A stretch of DNA of 64,000 nucleotides from Fibrobacter sp. (GTDB lineage Bacteria > Fibrobacterota > Fibrobacteria > Fibrobacterales > Fibrobacteraceae), in the NCBI GenBank assembly GCA_017526585.1, contig JAFXRC010000067.1, positions 1-64,000 on the forward strand, read 5' to 3'. Each line of letters opens with the position of its first letter. Positions within the stretch are counted from its first letter, which is position 1. This document shows positions 1 through 8,479 of the stretch, piece by piece. Under the pieces are notes generated by a model. The model worked only from the letters and a program-made list of their open reading frames with translations. It searched no databases and had not been told where the DNA came from. Made by a program: the position numbers and the translations under genes.

Positions 1-776
1 AACAGGGAAGAACCGATTTCGATGTTGTTGAGGACCTTCTTGAAGGTGAAAGCCATGCCACCGCCGATGATGATCTTGTCGGCCTTGTCGAGGAGGTTGT
101 TGATGAGCTGGATCTTGTCGGCGACCTTGGCACCGCCGAGGATGGCGAGGAACGGACGCGGAGGATTGTTGAGCACCTGGTCGAATGCCTTGAGTTCCTT
201 GTTCATGAGGAAACCGGCAGCGCGCTGCGGAAGTTCAACACCAGTCATGGAGGAGTGGTCGCGGTGAGCGGTACCGAAAGCGTCGTTCACGTAGACGTCA
301 GCGAGCTTGGTAAGGCTTGCGCGGAAGGCCTTCACGGCTTCCTTGTCGGCCTTTTCCTTGGTTTCGGTGCCATCGGCGTTCTTGATCTTGCGCTTGCCTT
401 CTTCTTCGATGTGGAAGCGGAGGTTTTCGAGGAGGATGATTTCACCCGGCTTGATAGCGGCGCAGGCGGCTTCGACTTCCGGACCCACGCAGTCGGAGAG
501 GAACTTCACCGGCTTCTTGATGAGTTCTTCGAGCTTCTTGGCAACCGGAGCGAGAGTGTACTTCATGTTCTTTTCGCCATTCGGACGGCCGAGGTGAGAA
601 GCGAGCACGACGGCTGCACCGTGATCGAGAGCGTACTGGATGGTCGGGAGGGCGGCTTCGATACGCTTGGTGTTGGTGATTTCGCCAGTCACCTTGTCCT
701 GCGGAACGTTGAAGTCAACACGGATGAACACGCGCTTGCCGGCGAGTTCGAGATCTTCGATAGAAAGCTTTGCCAT
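1..776 (-). CDS. pgk: Phosphoglycerate kinase, N-terminal part (3' end outside window)
   Basis: Glycolytic enzyme that transfers phosphate from 1,3-bisphosphoglycerate to ADP in the cytoplasm. The minus-strand frame starts [22 protein letters not shown] and contains the family hallmarks RVDFNVP, the [10 protein letters not shown] segment and LLENLRFH near residue 110, then GGAKVADKI around 220. About 258 of the usual ~390-400 residues are inside the window, so it is the substrate-binding N domain with the start of the hinge; nothing suggests truncation other than the window edge. ATG at 776 is preceded by a purine-rich stretch (AGAGGA), and a promoter box lies 39 nt upstream. Confidence 0.97.
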   Translation of the reverse strand, partial: MAKLSIEDLELAGKRVFIRVDFNVPQDKVTGEITNTKRIEAALPTIQYALDHGAAVVLASHLGRPNGEKNMKYTLAPVAKKLEELIKKPVKFLSDCVGPEVEAACAAIKPGEIILLENLRFHIEEEGKRKIKNADGTETKEKADKEAVKAFRASLTKLADVYVNDAFGTAHRDHSSMTGVELPQRAAGFLMNKELKAFDQVLNNPPRPFLAILGGAKVADKIQLINNLLDKADKIIIGGGMAFTFKKVLNNIEIGSSL

Positions 777-815
777 TGTAGCAATCCTCTTTTTTAGGTT
801 AAAATTTTACGCGGG

Positions 816-823
816 TAAATATA
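816..823 (-). promoter_or_regulatory. pgk promoter box TATATTTA
   Basis: On the minus strand TATATTTA is followed by CCCGCGTAAAA, a GC-rich discriminator and A-rich start of the leader, shared with the promoters of hom, maeB, bamA and the aminotransferase gene. It leaves a leader of roughly 35 nt before the pgk ATG. The match to TAnnTTTG-type boxes is by eye. Confidence 0.55.
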
Positions 824-865
824 GAAAAATAGTAGACAATAGGCAGGGGTTTGTGGGTAGGATTG

Positions 866-906
866 TGTCATCCTGAGCGAAGCCGTTAGGCGTAGTCGAA
901 GGATCT
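866..906. repeat. Palindromic intergenic repeat, TCATCCTGAGCG family, copy 1
   Basis: GTGTCATCCTGAGCG on the left and AGTCGAAGGATCT on the right bracket a small hairpin core GCC-GTTA-GGC. A second copy with identical flanks but a different, still complementary core lies at 26825-26868. The rest of the 777-1021 gap shows no gene. Confidence 0.75.
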
Positions 907-1004
907 TGTTAGTGCTTTTTTGAGTAGTTCTTCTTTAGAATGTTAATTTAGGTGTTTTGTCGCTTTTTTGGAATTTTGGGCAGGTCTCCCGCCCTTAACT
1001 TTTG

Positions 1005-1012
1005 TATTTTTG
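1005..1012 (+). promoter_or_regulatory. bamA promoter box TATTTTTG
   Basis: Exact TAnnTTTG match followed by TGCCGAATTTT, resembling the discriminator of the pgk, hom and aminotransferase promoters. If it is real, transcription starts near 1016-1019 and the most upstream possible TTG start at 968 would not be transcribed, which favours the TTG at 1022 for bamA. Confidence 0.5.
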
Positions 1013-1021
1013 TGCCGAATT

Positions 1022-3823
1022 TTGTTTATAGGTAGGTTTATTCTGCTTTTTCGCTCGCTGTTTGTTTTATTTGTTTTTGTAGCTCTTTCGTGGGGCCAGC
1101 TTTTGGACATGTCCGAAATGTCCGATAGCTATATGGTCGAAAATAAGATCCACAAGGTCAAGGTCGAAGGAACCGTTCACATGGATGACCGTGCGGTCCT
1201 GAGCCGTATTGGTATTCGTGATGGGCAAAGCTATTCCCCGACTGCACTTACCGAAAAGGTACAGTCCTCGGTGACATCCCTTTATAAATCGGGTCTTTTT
1301 GACGATGTGACGGCCTGGATTGACTATGTGGGCGATGGTACCGATGTCGACCTCATTTTCAAGATTAAGGAACTTCCGGCGCTCGATACGGCTGTTTTTG
1401 AAGGACCGGATGAGGTTTCCGAAGAAGACCTTAAGCTTAAAACGCGCCTGATTCCGGGGCAGGTTTATAGCAAGAGCCAGCTGGAACGCGACCGTCAGGC
1501 CATTTTGGACTATTACCGTTCCGAAGGCTACCTGCTTGCCGAAGTCGGCTACCGCGAAACGCCCGTAGACGAGAACAAGAACATGGTGACCTTCATTGTC
1601 CGCGAGGGTGAAAAGGTCAAGGTGCGCCAGTTTGATATCCAGGGTAACGATCATGTGCCTGCCGAAGACATCATGGAACACATGGTGACGAAGCTCGACC
1701 AGTGGTGGGGCGGCGGCGAATTTAAGGAAAATATTTTCGAGGCGGACCGCGACACGGTGTTGAACGCTATCCGTCACTTTGGTTACCTGGATGCCGAACT
1801 CACCGAGTACAGTGCCGAATACCTGCCGGATTCCACCTGCCTGTTCTATCTGGGGCGCATGGTTCCGCTGGGCGAAAATCTGGAAGTCCTCTACAAGCAG
1901 TTGAACCTTGCCCTGGGGGACTCTGCGACGCCGCTTTACAAGATGGCGGGTAAACCGACCATGCAGGTCACTCACGTGTTCCGCCAGCACCGCGAAGTGG
2001 CGGAGATGCCCTGGGTGACTCGACCGAAGGTGAAGGTCAAGTCCGAAGAAGACGCCTGGAAAATTCTTAACGACCTGATCCGCTACGAGAGCGCCCGCAA
2101 GGAATGGCTCGATATCGTGGACGGTCGCAAGTGGAAAAACCCGAAAATCGACTCGTTGCGCAAGATCAAGAAGCGCTCTTCTTATGAAGAAAAGCTCATG
2201 GTCCGCTACATGATCGAAGACATGTTCCCGGCTCTCAACAAGTACGATAACATCAAGACTTCGAGCGCCATTCTCGTTCATATCCACATGATCGAAGGCC
2301 GCAAGTATTACATGGGCAGCCTGCATTTCTCGGGTAACGAGGTGTTGAACGACAAGATGCTTGCCTATGCCTTCCGTCTCGACAGCGGCGAAGTCTTCGA
2401 CCAGTACAAGTACGACGCTTCCCGCAAGGCGCTTCTGGACGCCTACCGTGAAGACGGCTACCTGTTCGCCCAGTACGAAGAGTCCCGCACCTTCGTGAAC
2501 GACTCGATTGTGAACCTGTCCTACAAGATGACCGAAGGTCTCCCGGCACAAATCCATAAGGTGCATATCCACGGCAACACCAAGACGAACGAAAAGGTGA
2601 TCCGCCGCGAAGTCCGCCTGTATCCGGGCGACACGTACCGTCAGTCCCTGTTGGAACGCAGCTTCCGCGAAATCATGCAGCTCAACTACTTCGACATGGT
2701 CGTCCCCGACATCAAGGTGGTGGGCGAGCAGGATGTGGACCTCGACTTTACCGTGCAGGAAAAGGAAGCGGGCACCGGTCAGTTCAGTCTGGGTGTCTCC
2801 TACAGCGAAAGCGACGGTATCGTGGGGACGGCAAGCATTTCTATCCCGAACTGCTGTATGGGTGACGGTCAGGCGGCATCGTTCAGCGTCGAATACGGTG
2901 AAGACAAGAAGAGTGCTTCTGTAAGCTTCCAGGAACCGTGGTTCCTCGACAAGCCGATTACCTTGGGTACAAGCCTGAGCTACTCCTGGTGGAATATGTC
3001 CAAGTACGACGACCCCGACATTACCCGTTACGGTGGCTCGGTCTACCTGGGTAAGCGCCTCAAGTGGCCCGATGACTACTTCTACGGACAGATCGGTTAC
3101 AGCTGGCTCATGAACAAGCAGGGCCCCAACATTGACGATAGTTACGTTGTCTATACCGGTGTGGAATCGGCTCTTAACTTCCGTTTGCTCCGCGACGACA
3201 AGAACCTGCCGCAGTTCCCGACCGACGGTTCCCGCTACGTGCTCGACATCCAGTGGGCGGACGATGTGCTGTTCAGCGACTTTAACTTCGTGAAGACTGA
3301 ACTTACGATTAAGTGGTGGTTCCCGCTGTTCCGCGACCGCTTGGCGATTGCTCTCACCAACCAGTACGGCGTGATTGTGGGTGACCAGCTGCAGTACCGC
3401 ACGCTCTACACCATGGGCGGCGTGATGGGCTACGAAGGCATGATGCGTGGTTACAGCTCGGGCTCCATCGGTTACCGCCGCCTGGGCCGCAGCTACCAGT
3501 ACACGGGGGCTGAACTCCAGCTTGGTCTTGTGCCGCAGACCTTCTACCTGTTGCCGTTCTTCTTCGATGCCGGTAACGTGTTCGGTGAACGCTACAACCC
3601 GCGCACCAAGGTGCCGAAGCCGTCCAGGAACCCGCTTAGCGAATGGGATCCGACAAGCCTCAAGAAGGACATCGGTTTCGGTTTCCGCGTGATTGTGCCG
3701 ATGCTCGGTATTATCGGCTTCGACTTTGCATGGCCGCTTGATGTGGGTGAAACCTACAGCGGTACTCAGCGTACCGAAGTGGGCGACATGCAGTTCAACT
3801 TTGTCATTGGACAGGGATTCTAA
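1022..3823 (+). CDS. bamA: Outer membrane protein assembly factor BamA (Omp85 family)
   Basis: Outer-membrane insertase that folds beta-barrel proteins. N-terminal hydrophobic signal (about residues 5-25), then POTRA repeats (for example HKVKVEGTVHM, RQFDIQGNDHVP, YMGSLHFSGNEVL, HKVHIHGNTKTNEKVIRREV), then a C-terminal 16-strand barrel from about residue 560 ending in the aromatic terminus FVIGQGF. The protein is about 930 residues, longer than the usual ~800; an extra charged segment of roughly 140 residues (nt about 1820-2260) interrupts the POTRA region. The frame is open from a TTG at 968; I prefer TTG at 1022 because a promoter box ends at 1012, but the start is unsettled and no clear ribosome-binding site is visible. 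The skp gene follows by 9 nt, the classic bamA-skp arrangement. Confidence 0.9.
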   Translation: MFIGRFILLFRSLFVLFVFVALSWGQLLDMSEMSDSYMVENKIHKVKVEGTVHMDDRAVLSRIGIRDGQSYSPTALTEKVQSSVTSLYKSGLFDDVTAWIDYVGDGTDVDLIFKIKELPALDTAVFEGPDEVSEEDLKLKTRLIPGQVYSKSQLERDRQAILDYYRSEGYLLAEVGYRETPVDENKNMVTFIVREGEKVKVRQFDIQGNDHVPAEDIMEHMVTKLDQWWGGGEFKENIFEADRDTVLNAIRHFGYLDAELTEYSAEYLPDSTCLFYLGRMVPLGENLEVLYKQLNLALGDSATPLYKMAGKPTMQVTHVFRQHREVAEMPWVTRPKVKVKSEEDAWKILNDLIRYESARKEWLDIVDGRKWKNPKIDSLRKIKKRSSYEEKLMVRYMIEDMFPALNKYDNIKTSSAILVHIHMIEGRKYYMGSLHFSGNEVLNDKMLAYAFRLDSGEVFDQYKYDASRKALLDAYREDGYLFAQYEESRTFVNDSIVNLSYKMTEGLPAQIHKVHIHGNTKTNEKVIRREVRLYPGDTYRQSLLERSFREIMQLNYFDMVVPDIKVVGEQDVDLDFTVQEKEAGTGQFSLGVSYSESDGIVGTASISIPNCCMGDGQAASFSVEYGEDKKSASVSFQEPWFLDKPITLGTSLSYSWWNMSKYDDPDITRYGGSVYLGKRLKWPDDYFYGQIGYSWLMNKQGPNIDDSYVVYTGVESALNFRLLRDDKNLPQFPTDGSRYVLDIQWADDVLFSDFNFVKTELTIKWWFPLFRDRLAIALTNQYGVIVGDQLQYRTLYTMGGVMGYEGMMRGYSSGSIGYRRLGRSYQYTGAELQLGLVPQTFYLLPFFFDAGNVFGERYNPRTKVPKPSRNPLSEWDPTSLKKDIGFGFRVIVPMLGIIGFDFAWPLDVGETYSGTQRTEVGDMQFNFVIGQGF

Positions 3824-3832
3824 GGAGGCTCT

Positions 3833-4348
3833 ATGCTTAAACGTCTGCTGATGGTTCTGGTACTTGCTTTTGCGACCGTCTCGTTTGCGGAAGACGGGCT
3901 TCGCATTGCGCATGTGGATTCCAAGCTGATCTTCGACGGCTACAAGGGCACTAAGCGCGCCCAGGAAGAGTACGACCGCCAGGTGGCAAAGTGGGAACAG
4001 CAGGGCAACTTGCTGCAGAAGGAACTCGCTGCCATCAAGGAAAAGCTCGACAAGCAGGTGCTCATGCTCAGCGACGAAAAGAAGCGTGAACTCGAAGCCG
4101 AATACAACAAGAAGGATATCGAGCTCAAGAGCTTTATCGACCGCGTGTACGGCCGTAAGGGTGAACTGATTTCTGAAAACGAGAAGGTGAGTGGCCCGAT
4201 CATTCAGTTGATTCGTAAGGCTATCAACGAAATCGCCCTGCAAGAAGGCTACGACATGGTGGTGGACCGCGCGACCGGCGCCGTGGTGTTCTGGAAAAAG
4301 GAAAACGACCTGACCCAGAAAGTTCTGGATTACCTGAACAACCGATAA
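3833..4348 (+). CDS. skp: Skp/OmpH-family periplasmic chaperone
   Basis: Periplasmic holdase that carries unfolded outer-membrane proteins to BamA. A signal peptide (MLKRLLMVLVLAFATVSFA) is followed by the family opening RIAHVDSKLIFDGYKGTKRAQEEYDRQ and a long charged region rich in Lys/Glu that forms the coiled-coil tentacles (about residues 40-125). At 171 residues it has typical family length. GGAGG sits 5-9 nt before ATG, directly after the bamA stop, so the two are almost certainly co-transcribed; a strong terminator follows at 4373. Confidence 0.92.
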   Translation: MLKRLLMVLVLAFATVSFAEDGLRIAHVDSKLIFDGYKGTKRAQEEYDRQVAKWEQQGNLLQKELAAIKEKLDKQVLMLSDEKKRELEAEYNKKDIELKSFIDRVYGRKGELISENEKVSGPIIQLIRKAINEIALQEGYDMVVDRATGAVVFWKKENDLTQKVLDYLNNR

Positions 4349-4372
4349 TCAAGCCTAGACAATTTAATTAAC

Positions 4373-4409
4373 AAAAAAGAGCAATGAATTTTTTTCATTG
4401 CTCTTTTTA
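4373..4409. terminator. Bidirectional Rho-independent terminator
   Basis: Perfect stem AAAAAGAGCAATGAA / TTCATTGCTCTTTTT (15 bp) around a 5-nt T loop, with T runs on both sides. It lies between the converging bamA-skp unit and the sugar transferase gene and can end both. Confidence 0.9.
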
Positions 4410-4443
4410 AATTCCACACTTCACACTGCGCGCAGCGCACTGA

Positions 4444-5616
4444 TTAGTAGGCGCCTTCGCCCTTGAACACGACCTTGAAGGTCTTGAGGATGAGCGAGAA
4501 GTCTTCGGAGAGCTTTCCGTTGCGCTTGATGTAGTCGTTGTCGAGGCGCATCTGGCCTTCGAAGCTGATGTTGCTGCGGCCGCTGACCTGCCAGATGCAG
4601 GTGAGACCCGGCGTCACGGACAGTCGCATGCGGTGCCACGGTTCGTATTCCGCCACTTCGGAAGGAATCGGCGGACGCGGTCCCACGATGGACATGTCGC
4701 CCTTGATGATATTGAAGAACTGCGGCAGTTCGTCGAGGCTGAACTTGCGCAACACGCGTCCGAACGGATAGATGCGCGGGTCGTTCTTCATCTTGAAGGT
4801 CTTGCCGCCCGTCTCGTTCTGGGCCATGAGTTCCTTCTTGCGTTCTTCGGCGTCCACGTACATGCTGCGGAACTTGTACATGGTAAAGAGCTTGCCGTTC
4901 TTGCCGACGCGCGTCTGCTTGAAGATGATGGGACCCTTGGGGTCGCTGATTTTCACCGCTGCGGCGCAGAACAGGAGGATGGGGGAGCAGAGGATGATGG
5001 CTGCACTGGTGCAGCTGACATCCACGATGCGCTTGATGATGTGGCGGAAGCGGATGGTGTGCGGGTGTTCCCAGATGTTGTCCAGGTTCAGGCGCGAAAG
5101 CGAGAAGAAGCTTCCGTTTGCTCCGTTAAAGGCGTCGATTTTTTCGGTGAGTTCCAGGTTTTCCTTTTCCTGGAGACCGGTGTAGATGTAGGCTTCGAAA
5201 ATCGGGCGCTTCGGCTTGATGCGGAGCGTCTGGATGAGGCCTGCGTCGTTAAGCTTGTGCAAAATTTCTTTGCGGATGGATTCCAGCGTTGCAAGGTCGG
5301 AATTCAAAAGGATGAGACCGATACCGCTTCCGTCGGAAAGGAATCCGAGGACATCGATGAAGCGCAGGTGCGAGAACATGGTGAGGATACTGATGCGCCA
5401 GGTGTTCTCGACGGTCTTGTTGGGGCTGCCCCAGCCAAAGAAGTCGTACTGGTGGGCGTACATCTTGATGTACAGGAACGGCTTGCGCGTGCGGTTTGCA
5501 CGCATGAACTCCTCGTTCAGGCGAGTCCTGAAGAGCTTTGCCGGGTAGACAATGTTCTTGAGCTTCTGCTCGTCGAGGATGGAGCCGATGGCTGGATTGA
5601 CAGATGCTTGTTCCAT
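4444..5616 (-). CDS. Polyprenyl-phosphate sugar transferase with an extra N-terminal domain
   Basis: Likely initiates a surface glycan repeat by moving a sugar-1-phosphate to undecaprenyl phosphate at the inner membrane. The C-terminal ~200 residues are a bacterial sugar-transferase domain: membrane segment CTSAAIILCSPILLFCAAAV, then GPIIFKQTRVGKNGKLFTMYKFRSM, LRKFSLDELPQFFNIIKGDMSIVGPRP and TPGLTCIWQVSGRS. Residues 1-190 lack the usual transmembrane bundle and instead form a soluble domain with alternating strands and helices, faintly like a degenerate nucleotide-cyclase/GGDEF fold (inference). ATG at 5616 is only 5 nt from a TATATTTC box with no ribosome-binding site. It shares a divergent promoter region with hom. 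Confidence 0.88.
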   Translation of the reverse strand: MEQASVNPAIGSILDEQKLKNIVYPAKLFRTRLNEEFMRANRTRKPFLYIKMYAHQYDFFGWGSPNKTVENTWRISILTMFSHLRFIDVLGFLSDGSGIGLILLNSDLATLESIRKEILHKLNDAGLIQTLRIKPKRPIFEAYIYTGLQEKENLELTEKIDAFNGANGSFFSLSRLNLDNIWEHPHTIRFRHIIKRIVDVSCTSAAIILCSPILLFCAAAVKISDPKGPIIFKQTRVGKNGKLFTMYKFRSMYVDAEERKKELMAQNETGGKTFKMKNDPRIYPFGRVLRKFSLDELPQFFNIIKGDMSIVGPRPPIPSEVAEYEPWHRMRLSVTPGLTCIWQVSGRSNISFEGQMRLDNDYIKRNGKLSEDFSLILKTFKVVFKGEGAY

Positions 5617-5621
5617 GCGGC

Positions 5622-5652
5622 GAAATATAGCAAAAAAATATTGCTATCTTTA
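5622..5652. promoter_or_regulatory. Overlapping divergent promoters (sugar transferase / hom)
   Basis: The minus strand carries TATATTTC (5622-5629) and the plus strand TATCTTTA (5645-5652), each preceded by TTGC. The boxes are 15 nt apart and arranged as an imperfect inverted repeat, so the upstream element of each promoter must fall on the core of the other. Simultaneous occupancy looks sterically impossible (inference). Confidence 0.55.
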
Positions 5653-5683
5653 CGCCCGTAAAAATTTAAAATGGAGACGCCCT

Positions 5684-6973
5684 ATGCTGCGTATTGGACT
5701 TATTGGTACTGGAACCGTCGGTGGCGGTGTTATTCAGATTCTGGAACAGAAAATCGCTGAATACAAGGAAAAGCTCGGTGTTGAACTCGAACTGGCTTGC
5801 ATTTGCGCCAAGTCTGAAGAAGAAGTCGCCCCCTACAAGGCGAAGGGCTACAAGGTTTCGACCAACGCCGACGAAATGATCGCCGGTAACGACATCGACG
5901 TGCTCGTGGAACTTGCCGGTGGCTACAATATGCCGCGCAAGTGGATTCTCGCCGCCCTCGAAAGCGGCAAACATGTGGTGACGGCAAACAAGGCTCTCCT
6001 CGCCAAGTACGGCCACGAGATTTTCCCGCTTGCTGCAAGCAAGGGCCTGCATGTGCTGTTCGAAGCAGCCGTGGGCGGTGGCATTCCTATCATCCGTAGC
6101 CTCCAGGAAGGCTTGCTCGGCTCTACGGTGGAACACCTGAGCTGCATCATCAACGGTACTTGCAACTACATCCTTAGCCGCATGGCCGACGAAGGCCTCG
6201 ACTTCGATGTGGTGCTGAAGGATGCCCAGAAGCTTGGCTTTGCCGAAGCGGACCCGACTTTCGATATCGAAGGTATCGACTCCGCCCACAAGACGGCCCT
6301 GCTCGCAAGCCTCTGCAGCGGCCACCGCGTGGACTTCGAAAAGATCCATGTGACGGGTATCTCGAAGATTACCGCCCAGGATATCGCATTTGCCAAGGAA
6401 CTTGGCTGCTGCGTGAAGCTGCTTGGCATCTATCACCGCGACGGCGACCGTGTGGACGCCCGTGTGCATCCGTGCTTTGTCTCCAACGACAACCTGCTTT
6501 CGAACGTGAACGGCGTGATCAATGCCGTGTACCTCAAGTGCGACAACCTGGGCGAAACGGTTCAGACGGGTGCAGGTGCAGGCCGCCTCCCGACCGCCTC
6601 TGCCGTGGTAGCCGACCTCGTTTCCTTGGCCCGCTCCGTGGACCAGGGCAGCCGCAAGGCGCTCCCCATGGGCTGGTTCAACGTCGACAATTCCGCAACG
6701 CTCGTTCCGATTTCGGAAACTTCGGCCCGCTACTACCTGCGCTTCACCTCTCGTGACGCCTGCGGTGTGCTCGCCAAAATTACGAGCATCCTCGCCGAAA
6801 ATAACATTTCCATCGAAACCATTATCCAGAAGAACGTGAAGGATCCGGGTAAGGTCTCTATTGTGGTTATCACAGAAAAGACTTTAGACTGCAAGACATC
6901 TAAGGCCGTGGATGCCATCGACGCCCTCCCCGAAATTGTGGAAAAGAGCCAGGTCATCCGCTTCCTCGCGTAA
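5684..6973 (+). CDS. hom: Homoserine dehydrogenase with C-terminal ACT domain
   Basis: Reduces aspartate semialdehyde to homoserine on the way to threonine and methionine. Starts MLRIGLIGTGTVGGGVIQ, the Rossmann GxGxxG motif, contains the catalytic-domain signatures VVTANKALLAKYG, EAAVGGGIPIIRSL and NGTCNYIL, and ends with an ACT regulatory domain (YLRFTSRDACGVLAKITSILAENNISIETIIQKN, about residues 345-420), which in this family binds threonine. The 430-residue length is normal. The start is at ATG 5684 with GGAGA upstream; the frame is open further upstream but those codons lie above the promoter box. Homoserine made here would feed MetY at 30633. Confidence 0.96.
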   Translation: MLRIGLIGTGTVGGGVIQILEQKIAEYKEKLGVELELACICAKSEEEVAPYKAKGYKVSTNADEMIAGNDIDVLVELAGGYNMPRKWILAALESGKHVVTANKALLAKYGHEIFPLAASKGLHVLFEAAVGGGIPIIRSLQEGLLGSTVEHLSCIINGTCNYILSRMADEGLDFDVVLKDAQKLGFAEADPTFDIEGIDSAHKTALLASLCSGHRVDFEKIHVTGISKITAQDIAFAKELGCCVKLLGIYHRDGDRVDARVHPCFVSNDNLLSNVNGVINAVYLKCDNLGETVQTGAGAGRLPTASAVVADLVSLARSVDQGSRKALPMGWFNVDNSATLVPISETSARYYLRFTSRDACGVLAKITSILAENNISIETIIQKNVKDPGKVSIVVITEKTLDCKTSKAVDAIDALPEIVEKSQVIRFLA

Positions 6974-7027
6974 CGGATGATCGTCTAGGTGGTCTTTAGA
7001 CCTGCATTTTTGTAGTTTAGTGTCGTT

Positions 7028-8479
7028 ATGATCCGCGCCGCTACATTGGAACGAATCCTCGTGGTCCTGTCGGACTTCGTTGCGCTCTTTATCTGTTTTG
7101 CGCTCGCCTTCTGGGTGCAGTACCATAGCGGCTGGATCGCCGACAAGTATAACCCCGCCAAGGGTTTCGACGAGTATGTCCATGTGGGCGTATTCCTGAA
7201 CATTGGCTGGATTATTCTATTTACCTGCGGCGGACTCTACCGTTCGTGGCTCTTGATGTCGAGAACGCACCAGATCCTGCGCGTGCTGCGTGCCGTGCTG
7301 ATTGGCATTGTCATCATCATCGCAGTTCTGTTTGGTTTGGAATTCCTTGCCAAGGTCCTTGCGAATGAGCCTTTGAGCAGCGGCTATATGTATGGTTCTC
7401 GCTTCCCGTGGATTTTTATCTACGGCGGCTTTGCGCTGTTCATGGTGGTGCTCTTCCGCATGCTTGTGTACAAGTGCCTGCGCTACTTTTTGCGTCGCGG
7501 TTACGGTGCTAACAACATCCTGGTGCTTGGTGCCACTGCAGCGGGTAAGGATATTGCCGAAAAGCTCGCGAAGACTCCTGAACGCGGTCAGCGCGTCATT
7601 GGCTTTGTCGATGAACGCTACCAGGTGATGGACCATGAGTTTGCGAATGTGCCGGTGCTCGGTAAGTATTCCGACTTGGCGACTCTGATTAAGAAGTACA
7701 AGGTTACGGGTATCATCATCGCCCATGAGAGTTCTTCTCCGCAAGAAATCATGCGCGTGCTCGTGTGGGTTTGCGATCAGCCGGTGCATATCTACCTGGT
7801 GCCGGAACTCTACAGCGTAGTGCATGGACAGTTCAAGGCGAACCTGGTTTACGGTTTTGAACTTCAGGAACTCTTTGCGTTTACCATGCCGCTTTGGCAG
7901 GTGCGCGTGAAGCGCGTGATTGACATCGTGTTTGGCGCCTTTTTGGGAATTTGCTCGCTTCCGGTTTGCTTGATTGCAGCCATTGCGATTAAGCTTGAAG
8001 ACCACGGTCCGGTGTTCTATTCGCAGGAACGCATTGGCCTGTATGGTAAGCCGTTTACGGTGTTCAAGTTCCGTACGATGCGTACCGATGCCGAAAAGTT
8101 CGGGGCCCAGTGGGCGACCAAGGATGACCCCCGTATTACCAAGGTGGGCAAGTTTCTGCGCAAGACCCGTATCGATGAACTTCCGCAGATTTTGTGTGTG
8201 CTTAAAGGTGATATGAGCATGGTGGGACCGCGTCCCGAACGCGCCGTGTTTATCGCTAAGCTCCGTGAAGAAATTCCGTTCTATATTAGCCGCTTGAAGA
8301 TGAAGCCGGGTTTGACCGGTTGGGCTCAGGTGTGCCACCATTACGATACCAGCACCGAAGATGTGAAAATCAAGCTGCAGTACGACATGTATTACTTCGA
8401 GAACATGAGTTTGCTTCTTGACTTCCAGATTCTGGTGCGCACAGTTTATGTTGTTCTAACAGGAAAGGGAGCGCAGTAA
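7028..8479 (+). CDS. Undecaprenyl-phosphate glucose/galactose phosphotransferase (WbaP/WcaJ type)
   Basis: Integral inner-membrane enzyme that starts exopolysaccharide or O-antigen repeat synthesis. The 483 residues follow the classical plan: four to five N-terminal membrane helices (residues ~15-150), a CoA-binding-like Rossmann region (NNILVLGATAAGKDIAEKLAK ...VIGFVDE), another membrane helix (VFGAFLGICSLPVCLIAAIAI) and the catalytic domain with GPVFYSQERIGLYGKPFTVFKFRTMR, LRKTRIDELPQILCVLKGDMSMVGPRPERA and KPGLTGWAQV. It differs from the first transferase at 4444 by having the full membrane bundle. Its TAA overlaps the nadC ATG (TAATG), so the two are translationally coupled although not metabolically linked. 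Confidence 0.93.
   Translation: MIRAATLERILVVLSDFVALFICFALAFWVQYHSGWIADKYNPAKGFDEYVHVGVFLNIGWIILFTCGGLYRSWLLMSRTHQILRVLRAVLIGIVIIIAVLFGLEFLAKVLANEPLSSGYMYGSRFPWIFIYGGFALFMVVLFRMLVYKCLRYFLRRGYGANNILVLGATAAGKDIAEKLAKTPERGQRVIGFVDERYQVMDHEFANVPVLGKYSDLATLIKKYKVTGIIIAHESSSPQEIMRVLVWVCDQPVHIYLVPELYSVVHGQFKANLVYGFELQELFAFTMPLWQVRVKRVIDIVFGAFLGICSLPVCLIAAIAIKLEDHGPVFYSQERIGLYGKPFTVFKFRTMRTDAEKFGAQWATKDDPRITKVGKFLRKTRIDELPQILCVLKGDMSMVGPRPERAVFIAKLREEIPFYISRLKMKPGLTGWAQVCHHYDTSTEDVKIKLQYDMYYFENMSLLLDFQILVRTVYVVLTGKGAQ

Noticed and set aside
968-1021. TTG at 968 as bamA start
   Set aside because: It lies upstream of the likely promoter box and adds a segment that does not improve the signal peptide; kept only as an alternative.
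1067-4243. A 1058-codon open frame on the minus strand opposite bamA-skp
   Set aside because: Strong codon bias of bamA leaves the antisense frame open; the sequence is His/Val/Arg-biased with no motif, signal or ribosome-binding site.
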